A stretch of DNA of 64,000 nucleotides from Balaenoptera acutorostrata. Its lineage: Eukaryota; Chordata; Mammalia; Artiodactyla; Balaenopteridae. Below the pieces are notes generated by a model. The model was not told the DNA's origin. It did not search any database and worked only from the letters and a program-made list of their open reading frames with translations. A program made the translations under genes and the position numbers. Positions 48,771-62,070 of this stretch are shown here, piece after piece. The first letter of the stretch is position 1. Each line of letters begins with the position of its first letter. The stretch spans positions 1,798,001-1,862,000 of the forward strand of contig NW_026646029.1 in the NCBI RefSeq assembly GCF_949987535.1, in the 5' to 3' direction.

Positions 48771-51700
48771 GGTTGAGCTTTTGTCCATTTTCCTGTTTTA
48801 AAAAAGAGAGTGAGGAAAACTTACCTCTTCATACTACCTTCTTGAAAATTTTGCCTGTTTTGAATTGTTTGTATCCATTCCCTACCTCAGCACAATTTTG
48901 AGGGCAGGTGTCCTTTACAGCCCTGAGTCCTTGTGAATGGTAAGTGACCATTAGCTGTGGGTTAAAAGCTGCTCTTGCGGGATTCGGCCACAAGGCGGCA
49001 GCATTTCTCCTTTACCAAATCTGGTTACTAGGGCAACAGAGCCTTACTGGAAGTGGTGTTCTAGGTTGTAAATTAGAATGGAATGTGCGAGGAAAAAGCC
49101 CTTTAAGTTTATGTCTCATTACTTCTTGTTGGTATTTTTAACTTAATTTTTATTTTTTATCACAGCAAGCTTGATTACAAGGTTTTGTTTGTTCTAGGTG
49201 TGCAAGATGGGGTTCTTTCACACATATACATATATCTATTCTTCTTCGGATCCTTGTCCCACGTAGGTTATGACACAATGTTGAGTAGTCTTCTCTTGGT
49301 ATTGCGTAGGTCTTTGGTGATTATATATTTCACATGTGTTTGTATCTCTCTGTTAACCTCAATATGGTAATGTATCCAATCCTCACACCTTTCCATTTGG
49401 TGAACCCTAAGTTATTTTAGTGAATCTATGATAGTGTTTCTCCGTGGAAATATCTCTGTTTGTATCATTTTTTAGGTAACACCTATATGTGATATGATAG
49501 GATATGTGTCTTTCGCTTTCTCACTTACTCCAAGTTGCGTGATTACTTCTAGGCTCATCTATGGTGCTGCAAATGGCATTGTTTCATTTTTTCACTAGCT
49601 CATAGTCCATCTGTACAGGTAGCAGTTCTTCTTTGTCCACCCATCTGTCGGTGGACTTTTTGGTTACTTCCATATCTTGGCTATTGTAATACTATGCCAT
49701 GCAGATTTGCGTGCCTGTGTCCTTCCAATTCTGTCTTCTTAGTTTATAGGTCCAGGAATAGGTCTGCTGGATCCTATGGTAGCTCAATGTTTACCTTTTA
49801 AAGGCACCTCTATTCTGTTCTCCTTAGTGGCTCTTTCCAGGTTAGGTCCCACTTAAAGTGGAGGGTATGTATTTCTTCCCAGCACCCTCAGCATTTATTC
49901 TTTGTAGTTTTTGCGGATGGTTATTCTGAGTGGTGTGAGCTGATACCTCTTTGTGGCTGAATTTGCATGTGTCTCATAATGCGTTGAAATTGAGCTTTAA
50001 GACATGCCCTTTTTATTTTTCCAGCTGTGATTAGAGCTTATTTCTTCAATGTGTTTTCTTAAAGTATGTGTCACCCTTGGCAATATTTTGGCCATTATCT
50101 CCCTCAAGACATTTTGAGGGCAGGTTTCATTTACAGCCCTGCAGTACTTGTTCATATGAAGTGACCATTAGCTCAGGCTTTAAACCTGCTTTTGCAGGTA
50201 ACGGCCAGAGAGCGGCAGCCTTTCTACGTTCCCCTTGCTGGTACTAGGGAAACAGACCTACCGGCCAGTGGTGTTCTTCGGTTATAAATTCGAGTGCAAT
50301 GTGCCCGGATAAACCCACAAATGTTGATGTCTCCTTGCTTTTGTTTGTTTTTAAATTTAATTTATATTTATTATTAGAGTAATATTCCATTGTGTACGTG
50401 GACCACTTCTTCTTGGTGCATTCCTCGGTTGATGGACATTTTCATTGCTTCCGAGTGCTGGCTACGGTAAATCTTGCTGGCGTACAGGTTTGCCAGCCTG
50501 GGACTTTTTGATTCTCATTTTCTCAGGTGATAGGCCAAGCAGTGGTTGTGATTGATTGACTGGTAGCTCAATGTTTCCCTTTTCAAACCACCTACATTGT
50601 GTTTTCATTAGTGGCTCTTTACATGCCCCCCCTTACAACCGAGGGTACGCATTTCTCCACCCTCCCTTCACCGTTTATTTTTTGCAGCATTTTTCCTAAT
50701 GGCCATTCGGACTGCTGTGGGCGGATAGGTTTTTTTTTTAATATGGGTATGCATGTCATTAACATTTTTAAAATTCATCATATTCCTACGCCTTTTTCTT
50801 TTCTCTTAAAAGAAAAAACCGTGAGTACAATATAGCTCTTGAAATTGTCTTCTTCGAAGGTTGCCCTCTTCTGAATTTTTGGGTCGATTTTTGACCCCAG
50901 AAATTTTCTGGAGGGCCGGTGTCATTTACAGAACTGCAAGTTGGTGAAAATTTAGTGACCTTTTGCAGTGGGTTCAAAGCTGCTGTTGTGGGAAACGGCC
51001 ACAAGGAGGTAGCATTTCTCCATTCCCCAATCTGGGTACTAGGGCAACAGAGCCTTTCTGGAAGTCATTGCCCTAGGTTGTAAATTAGAATGGAATTTGC
51101 CAGGAGAAATCCCCATAAGTTTATGTCTCATTACTTCTTCTTGGTTTTTAAAATTTTTTTAATCTGGGTAAAGTTTAGAATATTGTTTGTCCTAGGTGTA
51201 CACAATCTGGTCCATGTGTACATTATGCATGTCTATTAATGTACAGATCCTCTTCCCATGTAAAATATGACAGTGTTCCGTCGACCTCCCTGGCTATGTG
51301 TTCGGTCTTTTTGATACATGTATATAATATGTATTTGTATATGTATAGTAACACTGATCTTCATTTCTCAATTCCCCCCTCCTTTCCTTTTAGATGAGCA
51401 TAGTTTGTTTTCTAAGCCTGTGAGTGTCTTTCTCTTTGCAAATATGTTCATCTGTGTCAGTTATTAGATAATGCCCTAAGTGATAATATAGGCTATAGGT
51501 CTTTTGCTTTCCGACCTGCTTCATGTTTTGTGATTATCTCCAGGCTCACGTATGGTGCCTCAAAGAGCAGTGCTTCCACGTTTTCCATGGCTCATATTGA
51601 ATTGTGTACATGGACCACTTCTTCTTGGTGCATTCCTCTGTTGATGGACATTTTCGTTGCTTCCAAGTGTTGCCTATGGTAAATATTGCTGGAGTGCAGG

Positions 51701-53203
51701 ATTGCCAGCCTGTGATTTTTGATTTTCATTTTCTCAGGTGATAGACCCAGCAGTGGGTATGATTGATTGACTGGTATGGTAGCTCAACGTTTACCTTTTC
51801 AAGGCACCTGAATTGTGCTTTCATTAGTGGCTCTTACCACGTCCCCCTTAGAATCGAGGGTACGCCTTTCTCCACAATCACGTCAGCATTTATTGTTTGC
51901 AGCATTTTTGTTGATGGCCATTCTGACTGGTGTGAGCTGATAGGTTTTTGTAATTTGGGTTTACATGTCTGTAAAAATTCCTACAATTCATCATTTTTCC
52001 ACGCCTTTTTCTTTTCTGTTAAAAGAAAAAAGAAAAAAAGTGTGAGTATAATATACCTCTTCAAAGTTTCTTTTTGGAAGGTGGCACTCTAGAATTTTTT
52101 GGTCGATTTTCGACCTCAGTATTTTTTGGAGGGCCGGTGTGATTTACAGACCTGCAATTGGTGAATATTTAGTGACCTCTGCAGTGGGATTAAAGCTGCT
52201 GTTGTGGGAAACGGCCACTAGGATGCAGCATTTCTCCATTCCCAAATCTGGGTACTAGGGCAGCAGAGCCGTTCTGGAAGTTGTTTGCCTAGGTTTTAAA
52301 TCTGGATGGAATGTGCCAGGAAAACCCCCCATAAGTTTATGTCTCATTACTCCTAGTTCGTTGTTTTCATGTTTTCAATTGGGGTAATGGTTAGAATGTT
52401 GCTTGTCCAAGGTGTACACACTCTGGTTCATCTACATATTCTATATACCTATTTATGTAGAGATCCTCTTCCCGTGTAAATTATTACAGAGTGTTCCGTA
52501 ATCCTTCCTTGCTATATGGTCGGTCTTTTTGATATATGTAGATAATATGTATTTGTATACATATGGTAACGCTAATCTTCATTTATCCATCCCCCCCACC
52601 TTTCCTTTTAGATAAGCATAGTTTTTTTTAATAAGTCTGTGATTGACTTTCTCTGTGGAAATATGTTGATTTGTGTCAGTTCTTAGATAACGCCTATAAG
52701 TGATATCATAGGATATAGGACTTTTGCTTTCCGACTTACCTCATGTTCTGTGATTATCTCCAAGATCATCTATGGTGCCTCAAAGAGCAGTGTTTCATTG
52801 TTTTCCATGGCTAGTATTCATTGTGTACATGGACCACTTCTTCTTTATCCTTTCATCTGTTGATGGACATTGTGGTTGCTTCACTGTCTTGTCTATTGTG
52901 AATAAGGCTGCAGTGCAGCTTTTGCAGCCCGGGTCTTCTTCATTCTGGTCTTCTCAGGTGAGAGGCCCATGGGTGCGCCTGCTGGATTGAATGGTACCTC
53001 AATTTTTCCTTTGAAACGCAGCTCCTTTCTGTTCTCATTATTGGTAGTTAACCCCTTTACATCTCACCAGCAGCTGGAGGGTACACATTTCTCTAAAACC
53101 TCTTCAGCATTTATTGTTTGTAGACTTTTTGCCAATGGTCAGTCGACTGGTGTGAGTTGAAAACTTTTTGTAGATTAGATTGCATGAGTCTAATACTTCC
53201 TGA
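48771..53203 (+). repeat. Unit 12 (4,433 bp), closest to the majority sequence
   Basis: Complete copy, C7 and T10. I noticed no private base change, so it is a good practical consensus for the array. Confidence 0.97.
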
Positions 53204-56200
53204 GGTTGAGCTTTTGTCCATTTTCCTGTTTTAAAAAAGAGAGTGAGGAAAACTTACCTCTTCATACTACCTTCTTGAAAATTTTGCCTGTTTTGAATTG
53301 TTTGTATCCATTCCCTACCTCAGCACAATTTTGAGGGCAGGTGTCCTTTACAGCCCTGAGTCCTTGTGAATGGTAAGTGACCATTAGCTGTGGGTTAAAA
53401 GCTGCTCTTGCGGGATTCGGCCACAAGGCGGCAGCATTTCTCCTTTACCAAATCTGGTTACTAGGGCAACAGAGCCTTACTGGAAGTGGTGTTCTAGGTT
53501 GTAAATTAGAATGGAATGTGCGAGGAAAAAGCCCTTTAAGTTTATGTCTCATTACTTCTTGTTGGTATTTTTAACTTAATTTTTATTTTTTATCACAGCA
53601 AGCTTGATTACAAGGTTTTGTTTGTTCTAGGTGTGCAAGATGGGGTTCTTTCACACATATACATATATCTATTCTTCTTCGGATCCTTGTCCCACGTAGG
53701 TTATGACATAATGTTGAGTAGTCTTCTCTTGGTATTGCGTAGGTCTTTGGTGATTATATATTTCACATGTGTTTGTATCTCTCTGTTAACCTCAATATGG
53801 TAATGTATCCAATCCTCACACCTTTCCATTTGGTGAACCCTAAGTTATTTTAGTGAATCTATGATAGTGTTTCTCCGTGGAAATATCTCTGTTTGTATCA
53901 TTTTTTAGGTAACACCTATATGTGATATGATAGGATATGTGTCTTTCGCTTTCTCACTTACTCCAAGTTGCGTGATTACTTCTAGGCTCATCTATGGTGC
54001 TGCAAATGGCATTGTTTCATTTTTTCACTAGCTCATAGTCCATCTGTACAGGTAGCAGTTCTTCTTTGTCCACCCATCTGTCGGTGGACTTTTTGGTTAC
54101 TTCCATATCTTGGCTATTGTAATACTATGCCATGCAGATTTGCGTGCCTGTGTCCTTCCAATTCTGTCTTCTTAGTTTATAGGTCCAGGAATAGGTCTGC
54201 TGGATCCTATGGTAGCTCAATGTTTACCTTTTAAAGGCACCTCTATTCTGTTCTCCTTAGTGGCTCTTTCCAGGTTAGGTCCCACTTAAAGTGGAGGGTA
54301 TGTATTTCTTCCCAGCACCCTCAGCATTTATTCTTTGTAGTTTTTGCGGATGGTTATTCTGAGTGGTGTGAGCTGATACCTCTTTGTGGTTGAATTTGCA
54401 TGTGTCTCATAATGCGTTGAAATTGAGCTTTAAGACATGCCCTTTTTATTTTTCCAGCTGTGATTAGAGCTTATTTCTTCAATGTGTTTTCTTAAAGTAT
54501 GTGTCACCCTTGGCAATATTTTGGCCATTATCTCCCTCAAGACATTTTGAGGGCAGGTTTCATTTACAGCCCTGCAGTACTTGTTCATATGAAGTGACCA
54601 TTAGCTCAGGCTTTAAACCTGCTTTTGCAGGTAACGGCCAGAGAGCGGCAGCCTTTCTACGTTCCCCTTGCTGGTACTAGGGAAACAGACCTACCGGCCA
54701 GTGGTGTTCTTCGGTTGTAAATTCGAGTGCAATGTGCCCGGATAAACCCACAAATGTTGATGTCTCCTTGCTTTTGTTTGTTTTTAAATTTAATTTATAT
54801 TTATTATTAGAGTAATATTCCATTGTGTACGTGGACCACTTCTTCTTGGTGCATTCCTCGGTTGATGGACATTTTCATTGCTTCCAAGTGCTGGCTACGG
54901 TAAATCTTGCTGGCGTACAGGTTTGCCAGCCTGGGACTTTTTGATTCTCATTTTCTCAGGTGATAGGCCAAGCAGTGGTTGTGATTGATTGACTGGTAGC
55001 TCAATGTTTCCCTTTTCAAACCACCTACATTGTGTTTTCATTAGTGGCTCTTTACATGCCCCCCCCTTACAACCGAGGGTACGCATTTCTCCACCCTCCC
55101 TTCACCGTTTATTTTTTGCAGCATTTTTCCTAATGGCCATTCGGACTGCTGTGGGCGGATAGGTTTTTTTTTAATATGGGTATGCATGTCATTAACATTT
55201 TTAAAATTCATCATATTCCTACGCCTTTTTCTTTTCTCTTAAAAGAAAAAACCGTGAGTACAATATAGCTCTTGAAATTGTCTTCTTCGAAGGTTGCCCT
55301 CTTCTGAATTTTTGGGTCGATTTTTGACCCCAGAAATTTTCTGGAGGGCCGGTGTCATTTACAGAACTGCAAGTTGGTGAAAATTTAGTGACCTTTTGCA
55401 GTGGGTTCAAAGCTGCTGTTGTGGGAAACGGCCACAAGGAGGTAGCATTTCTCCATTCCCCAATCTGGGTACTAGGGCAACAGAGCCTTTCTGGAAGTCA
55501 TTGCCCTAGGTTGTAAATTAGAATGGAATTTGCCAGGAGAAATCCCCATAAGTTTATGTCTCATTACTTCTTCTTGGTTTTTAAAATTTTTTTAATCTGG
55601 GTAAAGTTTAGAATATTGTTTGTCCTAGGTGTACACAATCTGGTCCATGTGTACATTATGCATGTCTATTAATGTACAGATCCTCTTCCCATGTAAAATA
55701 TGACAGTGTTCCGTCGACCTCCCTGGCTATGTGTTCGGTCTTTTTGATACATGTATATAATATGTATTTGTATATGTATAGTAACACTGATCTTCATTTC
55801 TCAATTCCCCCCTCCTTTCCTTTTAGATGAGCATAGTTTGTTTTCTAAGCCTGTGAGTGTCTTTCTCTTTGCAAATATGTTCATCTGTGTCAGTTATTAG
55901 ATAATGCCCTAAGTGATAATATAGGCTATAGGTCTTTTGCTTTCCGACCTGCTTCATGTTTTGTGATTATCTCCAGGCTCACGTATGGTGCCTCAAAGAG
56001 CAGTGCTTCCACGTTTTCCATGGCTCATATTGAATTGTGTACATGGACCACTTCTTCTTGGTGCATTCCTCTGTTGATGGACATTTTCGTTGCTTCCAAG
56101 TGTTGCCTATGGTAAATATTGCTGGAGTGCAGGATTGCCAGCCTGTGATTTTTGATTTTCATTTTCTCAGGTGATAGACCCAGCAGTGGGTATGATTGAT

Positions 56201-57636
56201 TGACTGGTATGGTAGCTCAACGTTTACCTTTTCAAGGCACCTGAATTGTGCTTTCATTAGTGGCTCTTACCACGTCCCCCTTAGAATCGAGGGTACGCCT
56301 TTCTCCACAATCACGTCAGCATTTATTGTTTGCAGCATTTTTGTTGATGGCCATTCTGACTGGTGTGAGCTGATAGGTTTTTGTAATTTGGGTTTACATG
56401 TCTGTAAAAATTCCTACAATTCATCATTTTTCCACGCCTTTTTCTTTTCTGTTAAAAGAAAAAAGAAAAAAAGTGTGAGTATAATATACCTCTTCAAAGT
56501 TTCTTTTTGGAAGGTGGCACTCTAGAATTTTTTGGTCGATTTTCGACCTCAGTATTTTTTGGAGGGCCGGTGTGATTTACAGACCTGCAATTGGTGAATA
56601 TTTAGTGACCTCTGCAGTGGGATTAAAGCTGCTGTTGTGGGAAACGGCCACTAGGATGCAGCATTTCTCCATTCCCAAATCTGGGTACTAGGGCAGCAGA
56701 GCCGTTCTGGAAGTTGTTTGCCTAGGTTTTAAATCTGGATGGAATGTGCCAGGAAAACCCCCCATAAGTTTATGTCTCATTACTCCTAGTTCGTTGTTTT
56801 CATGTTTTCAATTGGGGTAATGGTTAGAATGTTGCTTGTCCAAGGTGTACACACTCTGGTTCATCTACATATTCTATATACCTATTTATGTAGAGATCCT
56901 CTTCCCGTGTAAATTATTACAGAGTGTTCCGTAATCCTTCCTTGCTATATGGTCGGTCTTTTTGATATATGTAGATAATATGTATTTGTATACATATGGT
57001 AACGCTAATCTTCATTTATCCATCCCCCCCACCTTTCCTTTTAGATAAGCATAGTTTTTTTTAATAAGTCTGTGATTGACTTTCTCTGTGGAAATATGTT
57101 GATTTGTGTCAGTTCTTAGATAACGCCTATAAGTGATATCATAGGATATAGGACTTTTGCTTTCCGACTTACCTCATGTTCTGTGATTATCTCCAAGATC
57201 ATCTATGGTGCCTCAAAGAGCAGTGTTTCATTGTTTTCCATGGCTAGTATTCATTGTGTACATGGACCACTTCTTCTTTATCCTTTCATCTGTTGATGGA
57301 CATTGTGGTTGCTTCACTGTCTTGTCTATTGTGAATAAGGCTGCAGTGCAGCTTTTGCAGCCCGGGTCTTCTTCATTCTGGTCTTCTCAGGTGAGAGGCC
57401 CATGGGTGCGCCTGCTGGATTGAATGGTACCTCAATTTTTCCTTTGAAACGCAGCTCCTTTCTGTTCTCATTATTGGTAGTTAACCCCTTTACATCTCAC
57501 CAGCAGCTGGAGGGTACACATTTCTCTAAAACCTCTTCAGCATTTATTGTTTGTAGACTTTTTGCCAATGGTCAGTCGACTGGTGTGAGTTGAAAACTTT
57601 TTGTAGATTAGATTGCATGAGTCTAATACTTCCTGA
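53204..57636 (+). repeat. Unit 13 (4,433 bp)
   Basis: Complete copy, C8 (55059-55066) and T9 (55164-55172, the shortest T tract). It has private T at 53709 and G at 54717, T at 54390 (shared with units 14 and 15), and A at 54886, which together with the C8 tract is shared with unit 6. Confidence 0.97.
54895..55086 (-). pseudogene. Remnant of L1 ORF2 C-terminal region, open frame in unit 13
   Basis: Third copy of the fossil frame with a C8 tract (55059-55066); its translation is identical to the unit 6 copy. The corresponding DNA is present in all units, but in C7 units the start is out of frame with the ORF2-like part. Confidence 0.78.
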
Positions 57637-60600
57637 GGTTGAGCTTTTGTCCATTTTCCTGTTTTAAAAAAGAGAGTGAGGAAAACTTACCTCTTCATAC
57701 TACCTTCTTGAAAATTTTGCCTGTTTTGAATTGTTTGTATCCATTCCCTACCTCAGCACAATTTTGAGGGCAGGTGTCCTTTACAGCCCTGAGTCCTTGT
57801 GAATGGTAAGTGACCATTAGCTGTGGGTTAAAAGCTGCTCTTGCGGGATTCGGCCACAAGGCGGCAGCATTTCTCCTTTACCAAATCTGGTTACTAGGGC
57901 AACAGAGCCTTACTGGAAGTGGTGTTCTAGGTTGTAAATTAGAATGGAATGTGCGAGGAAAAAGCCCTTTAAGTTTATGTCTCATTACTTCTTGTTGGTA
58001 TTTTTAACTTAATTTTTATTTTTTATCACAGCAAGCTTGATTACAAGGTTTTGTTTGTTCTAGGTGTGCAAGATGGGGTTCTTTCACACATATACATATA
58101 TCTATTCTTCTTCGGATCCTTGTCCCACGTAGGTTATGACACAATGTTGAGTAGTCTTCTCTTGGTATTGCGTAGGTCTTTGGTGATTATATATTTCACA
58201 TGTGTTTGTATCTCTCTGTTAACCTCAATATGGTAATGTATCCAATCCTCACACCTTTCCATTTGGTGAACCCTAAGTTATTTTAGTGAATCTATGATAG
58301 TGTTTCTCCGTGGAAATATCTCTGTTTGTATCATTTTTTAGGTAACACCTATATGTGATATGATAGGATATGTGTCTTTCGCTTTCTCACTTACTCCAAG
58401 TTGCGTGATTACTTCTAGGCTCATCTATGGTGCTGCAAATGGCATTGTTTCATTTTTTCACTAGCTCATAGTCCATCTGTACAGGTAGCAGTTCTTCTTT
58501 GTCCACCCATCTGTCGGTGGACTTTTTGGTTACTTCCATATCTTGGCTATTGTAATACTATGCCATGCAGATTTGCGTGCCTGTGTCCTTCCAATTCTGT
58601 CTTCTTAGTTTATAGGTCCAGGAATAGGTCTGCTGGATCCTATGGTAGCTCAATGTTTACCTTTTAAAGGCACCTCTATTCTGTTCTCCTTAGTGGCTCT
58701 TTCCAGGTTAGGTCCCACTTAAAGTGGAGGGTATGTATTTCTTCCCAGCACCCTCAGCATTTATTCTTTGTAGTTTTTGCGGATGGTTATTCTGAGTGGT
58801 GTGAGCTGATACCTCTTTGTGGTTGAATTTGCATGTGTCTCATAATGCGTTGAAATTGAGCTTTAAGACATGCCCTTTTTATTTTTCCAGCTGTGATTAG
58901 AGCTTATTTCTTCAATGTGTTTTCTTAAAGTATGTGTCACCCTTGGCAATATTTTGGCCATTATCTCCCTCAAGACATTTTGAGGGCAGGTTTCATTTAC
59001 AGCCCTGCAGTACTTGTTCATATGAAGTGACCATTAGCTCAGGCTTTAAACCTGCTTTTGCAGGTAACGGCCAGAGAGCGGCAGCCTTTCTACGTTCCCC
59101 TTGCTGGTACTAGGGAAACAGACCTACCGGCCAGTGGTGTTCTTCGGTTATAAATTCGAGTGCAATGTGCCCGGATAAACCCACAAATGTTGATGTCTCC
59201 TTGCTTTTGTTTGTTTTTAAATTTAATTTATATTTATTATTAGAGTAATATTCCATTGTGTACGTGGACCACTTCTTCTTGGTGCATTCCTCGGTTGATG
59301 GACATTTTCATTGCTTCCGAGTGCTGGCTACGGTAAATCTTGCTGGCATACAGGTTTGCCAGCCTGGGACTTTTTGATTCTCATTTTCTCAGGTGATAGG
59401 CCAAGCAGTGGTTGTGATTGATTGACTGGTAGCTCAATGTTTCCCTTTTCAAACCACCTACATTGTGTTTTCATTAGTGGCTCTTTACATGCCCCCCCTT
59501 ACAACCGAGGGTACGCATTTCTCCACCCTCCCTTCACCGTTTATTTTTTGCAGCATTTTTCCTAATGGCCATTCGGACTGCTGTGGGCTGATAGGTTTTT
59601 TTTTTTAATATGGGTATGCATGTCATTAACATTTTTAAAATTCATCATATTCCTACGCCTTTTTCTTTTCTCTTAAAAGAAAAAACCGTGAGTACAATAT
59701 AGCTCTTGAAATTGTCTTCTTCGAAGGTTGCCCTCTTCTGAATTTTTGGGTCGATTTTTGACCCCAGAAATTTTCTGGAGGGCCGGTGTCATTTACAGAA
59801 CTGCAAGTTGGTGAAAATTTAGTGACCTTTTGCAGTGGGTTCAAAGCTGCTGTTGTGGGAAACGGCCACAAGGAGGTAGCATTTCTCCATTCCCCAATCT
59901 GGGTACTAGGGCAACAGAGCCTTTCTGGAAGTCATTGCCCTAGGTTGTAAATTAGAATGGAATTTGCCAGGAGAAATCCCCATAAGTTTATGTCTCATTA
60001 CTTCTTCTTGGTTTTTAAAATTTTTTTAATCTGGGTAAAGTTTAGAATATTGTTTGTCCTAGGTGTACACAATCTGGTCCATGTGTACATTATGCATGTC
60101 TATTAATGTACAGATCCTCTTCCCATGTAAAATATGACAGTGTTCCGTCGACCTCCCTGGCTATGTGTTCGGTCTTTTTGATACATGTATATAATATGTA
60201 TTTGTATATGTATAGTAACACTGATCTTCATTTCTCAATTCCCCCCTCCTTTCCTTTTAGATGAGCATAGTTTGTTTTCTAAGCCTGTGAGTGTCTTTCT
60301 CTTTGCAAATATGTTCATCTGTGTCAGTTATTAGATAATGCCCTAAGTGATAATATAGGCTATAGGTCTTTTGCTTTCCGACCTGCTTCATGTTTTGTGA
60401 TTATCTCCAGGCTCACGTATGGTGCCTCAAAGAGCAGTGCTTCCACGTTTTCCATGGCTCATATTGAATTGTGTACATGGACCACTTCTTCTTGGTGCAT
60501 TCCTCTGTTGATGGACATTTTCGTTGCTTCCAAGTGTTGCCTATGGTAAATATTGCTGGAGTGCAGGATTGCCAGCCTGTGATTTTTGATTTTCATTTTC

Positions 60601-62070
60601 TCAGGTGATAGACCCAGCAGTGGGTATGATTGATTGACTGGTATGGTAGCTCAACGTTTACCTTTTCAAGGCACCTGAATTGTGCTTTCATTAGTGGCTC
60701 TTACCACGTCCCCCTTAGAATCGAGGGTACGCCTTTCTCCACAATCACGTCAGCATTTATTGTTTGCAGCATTTTTGTTGATGGCCATTCTGACTGGTGT
60801 GAGCTGATAGGTTTTTGTAATTTGGGTTTACATGTCTGTAAAAATTCCTACAATTCATCATTTTTCCACGCCTTTTTCTTTTCTGTTAAAAGAAAAAAGA
60901 AAAAAAGTGTGAGTATAATATACCTCTTCAAAGTTTCTTTTTGGAAGGTGGCACTCTAGAATTTTTTGGTCGATTTTCGACCTCAGTATTTTTTGGAGGG
61001 CCGGTGTGATTTACAGACCTGCAATTGGTGAATATTTAGTGACCTCTGCAGTGGGATTAAAGCTGCTGTTGTGGGAAACGGCCACTAGGATGCAGCATTT
61101 CTCCATTCCCAAATCTGGGTACTAGGGCAGCAGAGCCGTTCTGGAAGTTGTTTGCCTAGGTTTTAAATCTGGATGGAATGTGCCAGGAAAACCCCCCATA
61201 AGTTTATGTCTCATTACTCCTAGTTCGTTGTTTTCATGTTTTCAATTGGGGTAATGGTTAGAATGTTGCTTGTCCAAGGTGTACACACTCTGGTTCATCT
61301 ACATATTCTATATACCTATTTATGTAGAGATCCTCTTCCCGTGTAAATTATTACAGAGTGTTCCGTAATCCTTCCTTGCTATATGGTCGGTCTTTTTGAT
61401 ATATGTAGATAATATGTATTTGTATACATATGGTAACGCTAATCTTCATTTATCCATCCCCCCCACCTTTCCTTTTAGATAAGCATAGTTTTTTTTAATA
61501 AGTCTGTGATTGACTTTCTCTGTGGAAATATGTTGATTTGTGTCAGTTCTTAGATAACGCCTATAAGTGATATCATAGGATATAGGACTTTTGCTTTCCG
61601 ACTTACCTCATGTTCTGTGATTATCTCCAAGATCATCTATGGTGCCTCAAAGAGCAGTGTTTCATTGTTTTCCATGGCTAGTATTCATTGTGTACATGGA
61701 CCACTTCTTCTTTATCCTTTCATCTGTTGATGGACATTGTGGTTGCTTCACTGTCTTGTCTATTGTGAATAAGGCTGCAGTGCAGCTTTTGCAGCCCGGG
61801 TCTTCTTCATTCTGGTCTTCTCAGGTGAGAGGCCCATGGGTGCGCCTGCTGGATTGAATGGTACCTCAATTTTTCCTTTGAAACGCAGCTCCTTTCTGTT
61901 CTCATTATTGGTAGTTAACCCCTTTACATCTCACCAGCAGCTGGAGGGTACACATTTCTCTAAAACCTCTTCAGCATTTATTGTTTGTAGACTTTTTGCC
62001 AATGGTCAGTCGACTGGTGTGAGTTGAAAACTTTTTGTAGATTAGATTGCATGAGTCTAATACTTCCTGA
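57637..62070 (+). repeat. Unit 14 (4,434 bp)
   Basis: Complete copy, C7 and T11. It shares T at 58823 with units 13 and 15 and A at 59348 (CpG loss) with unit 15. The T at 59589 is private and removes a CpG. Confidence 0.97.
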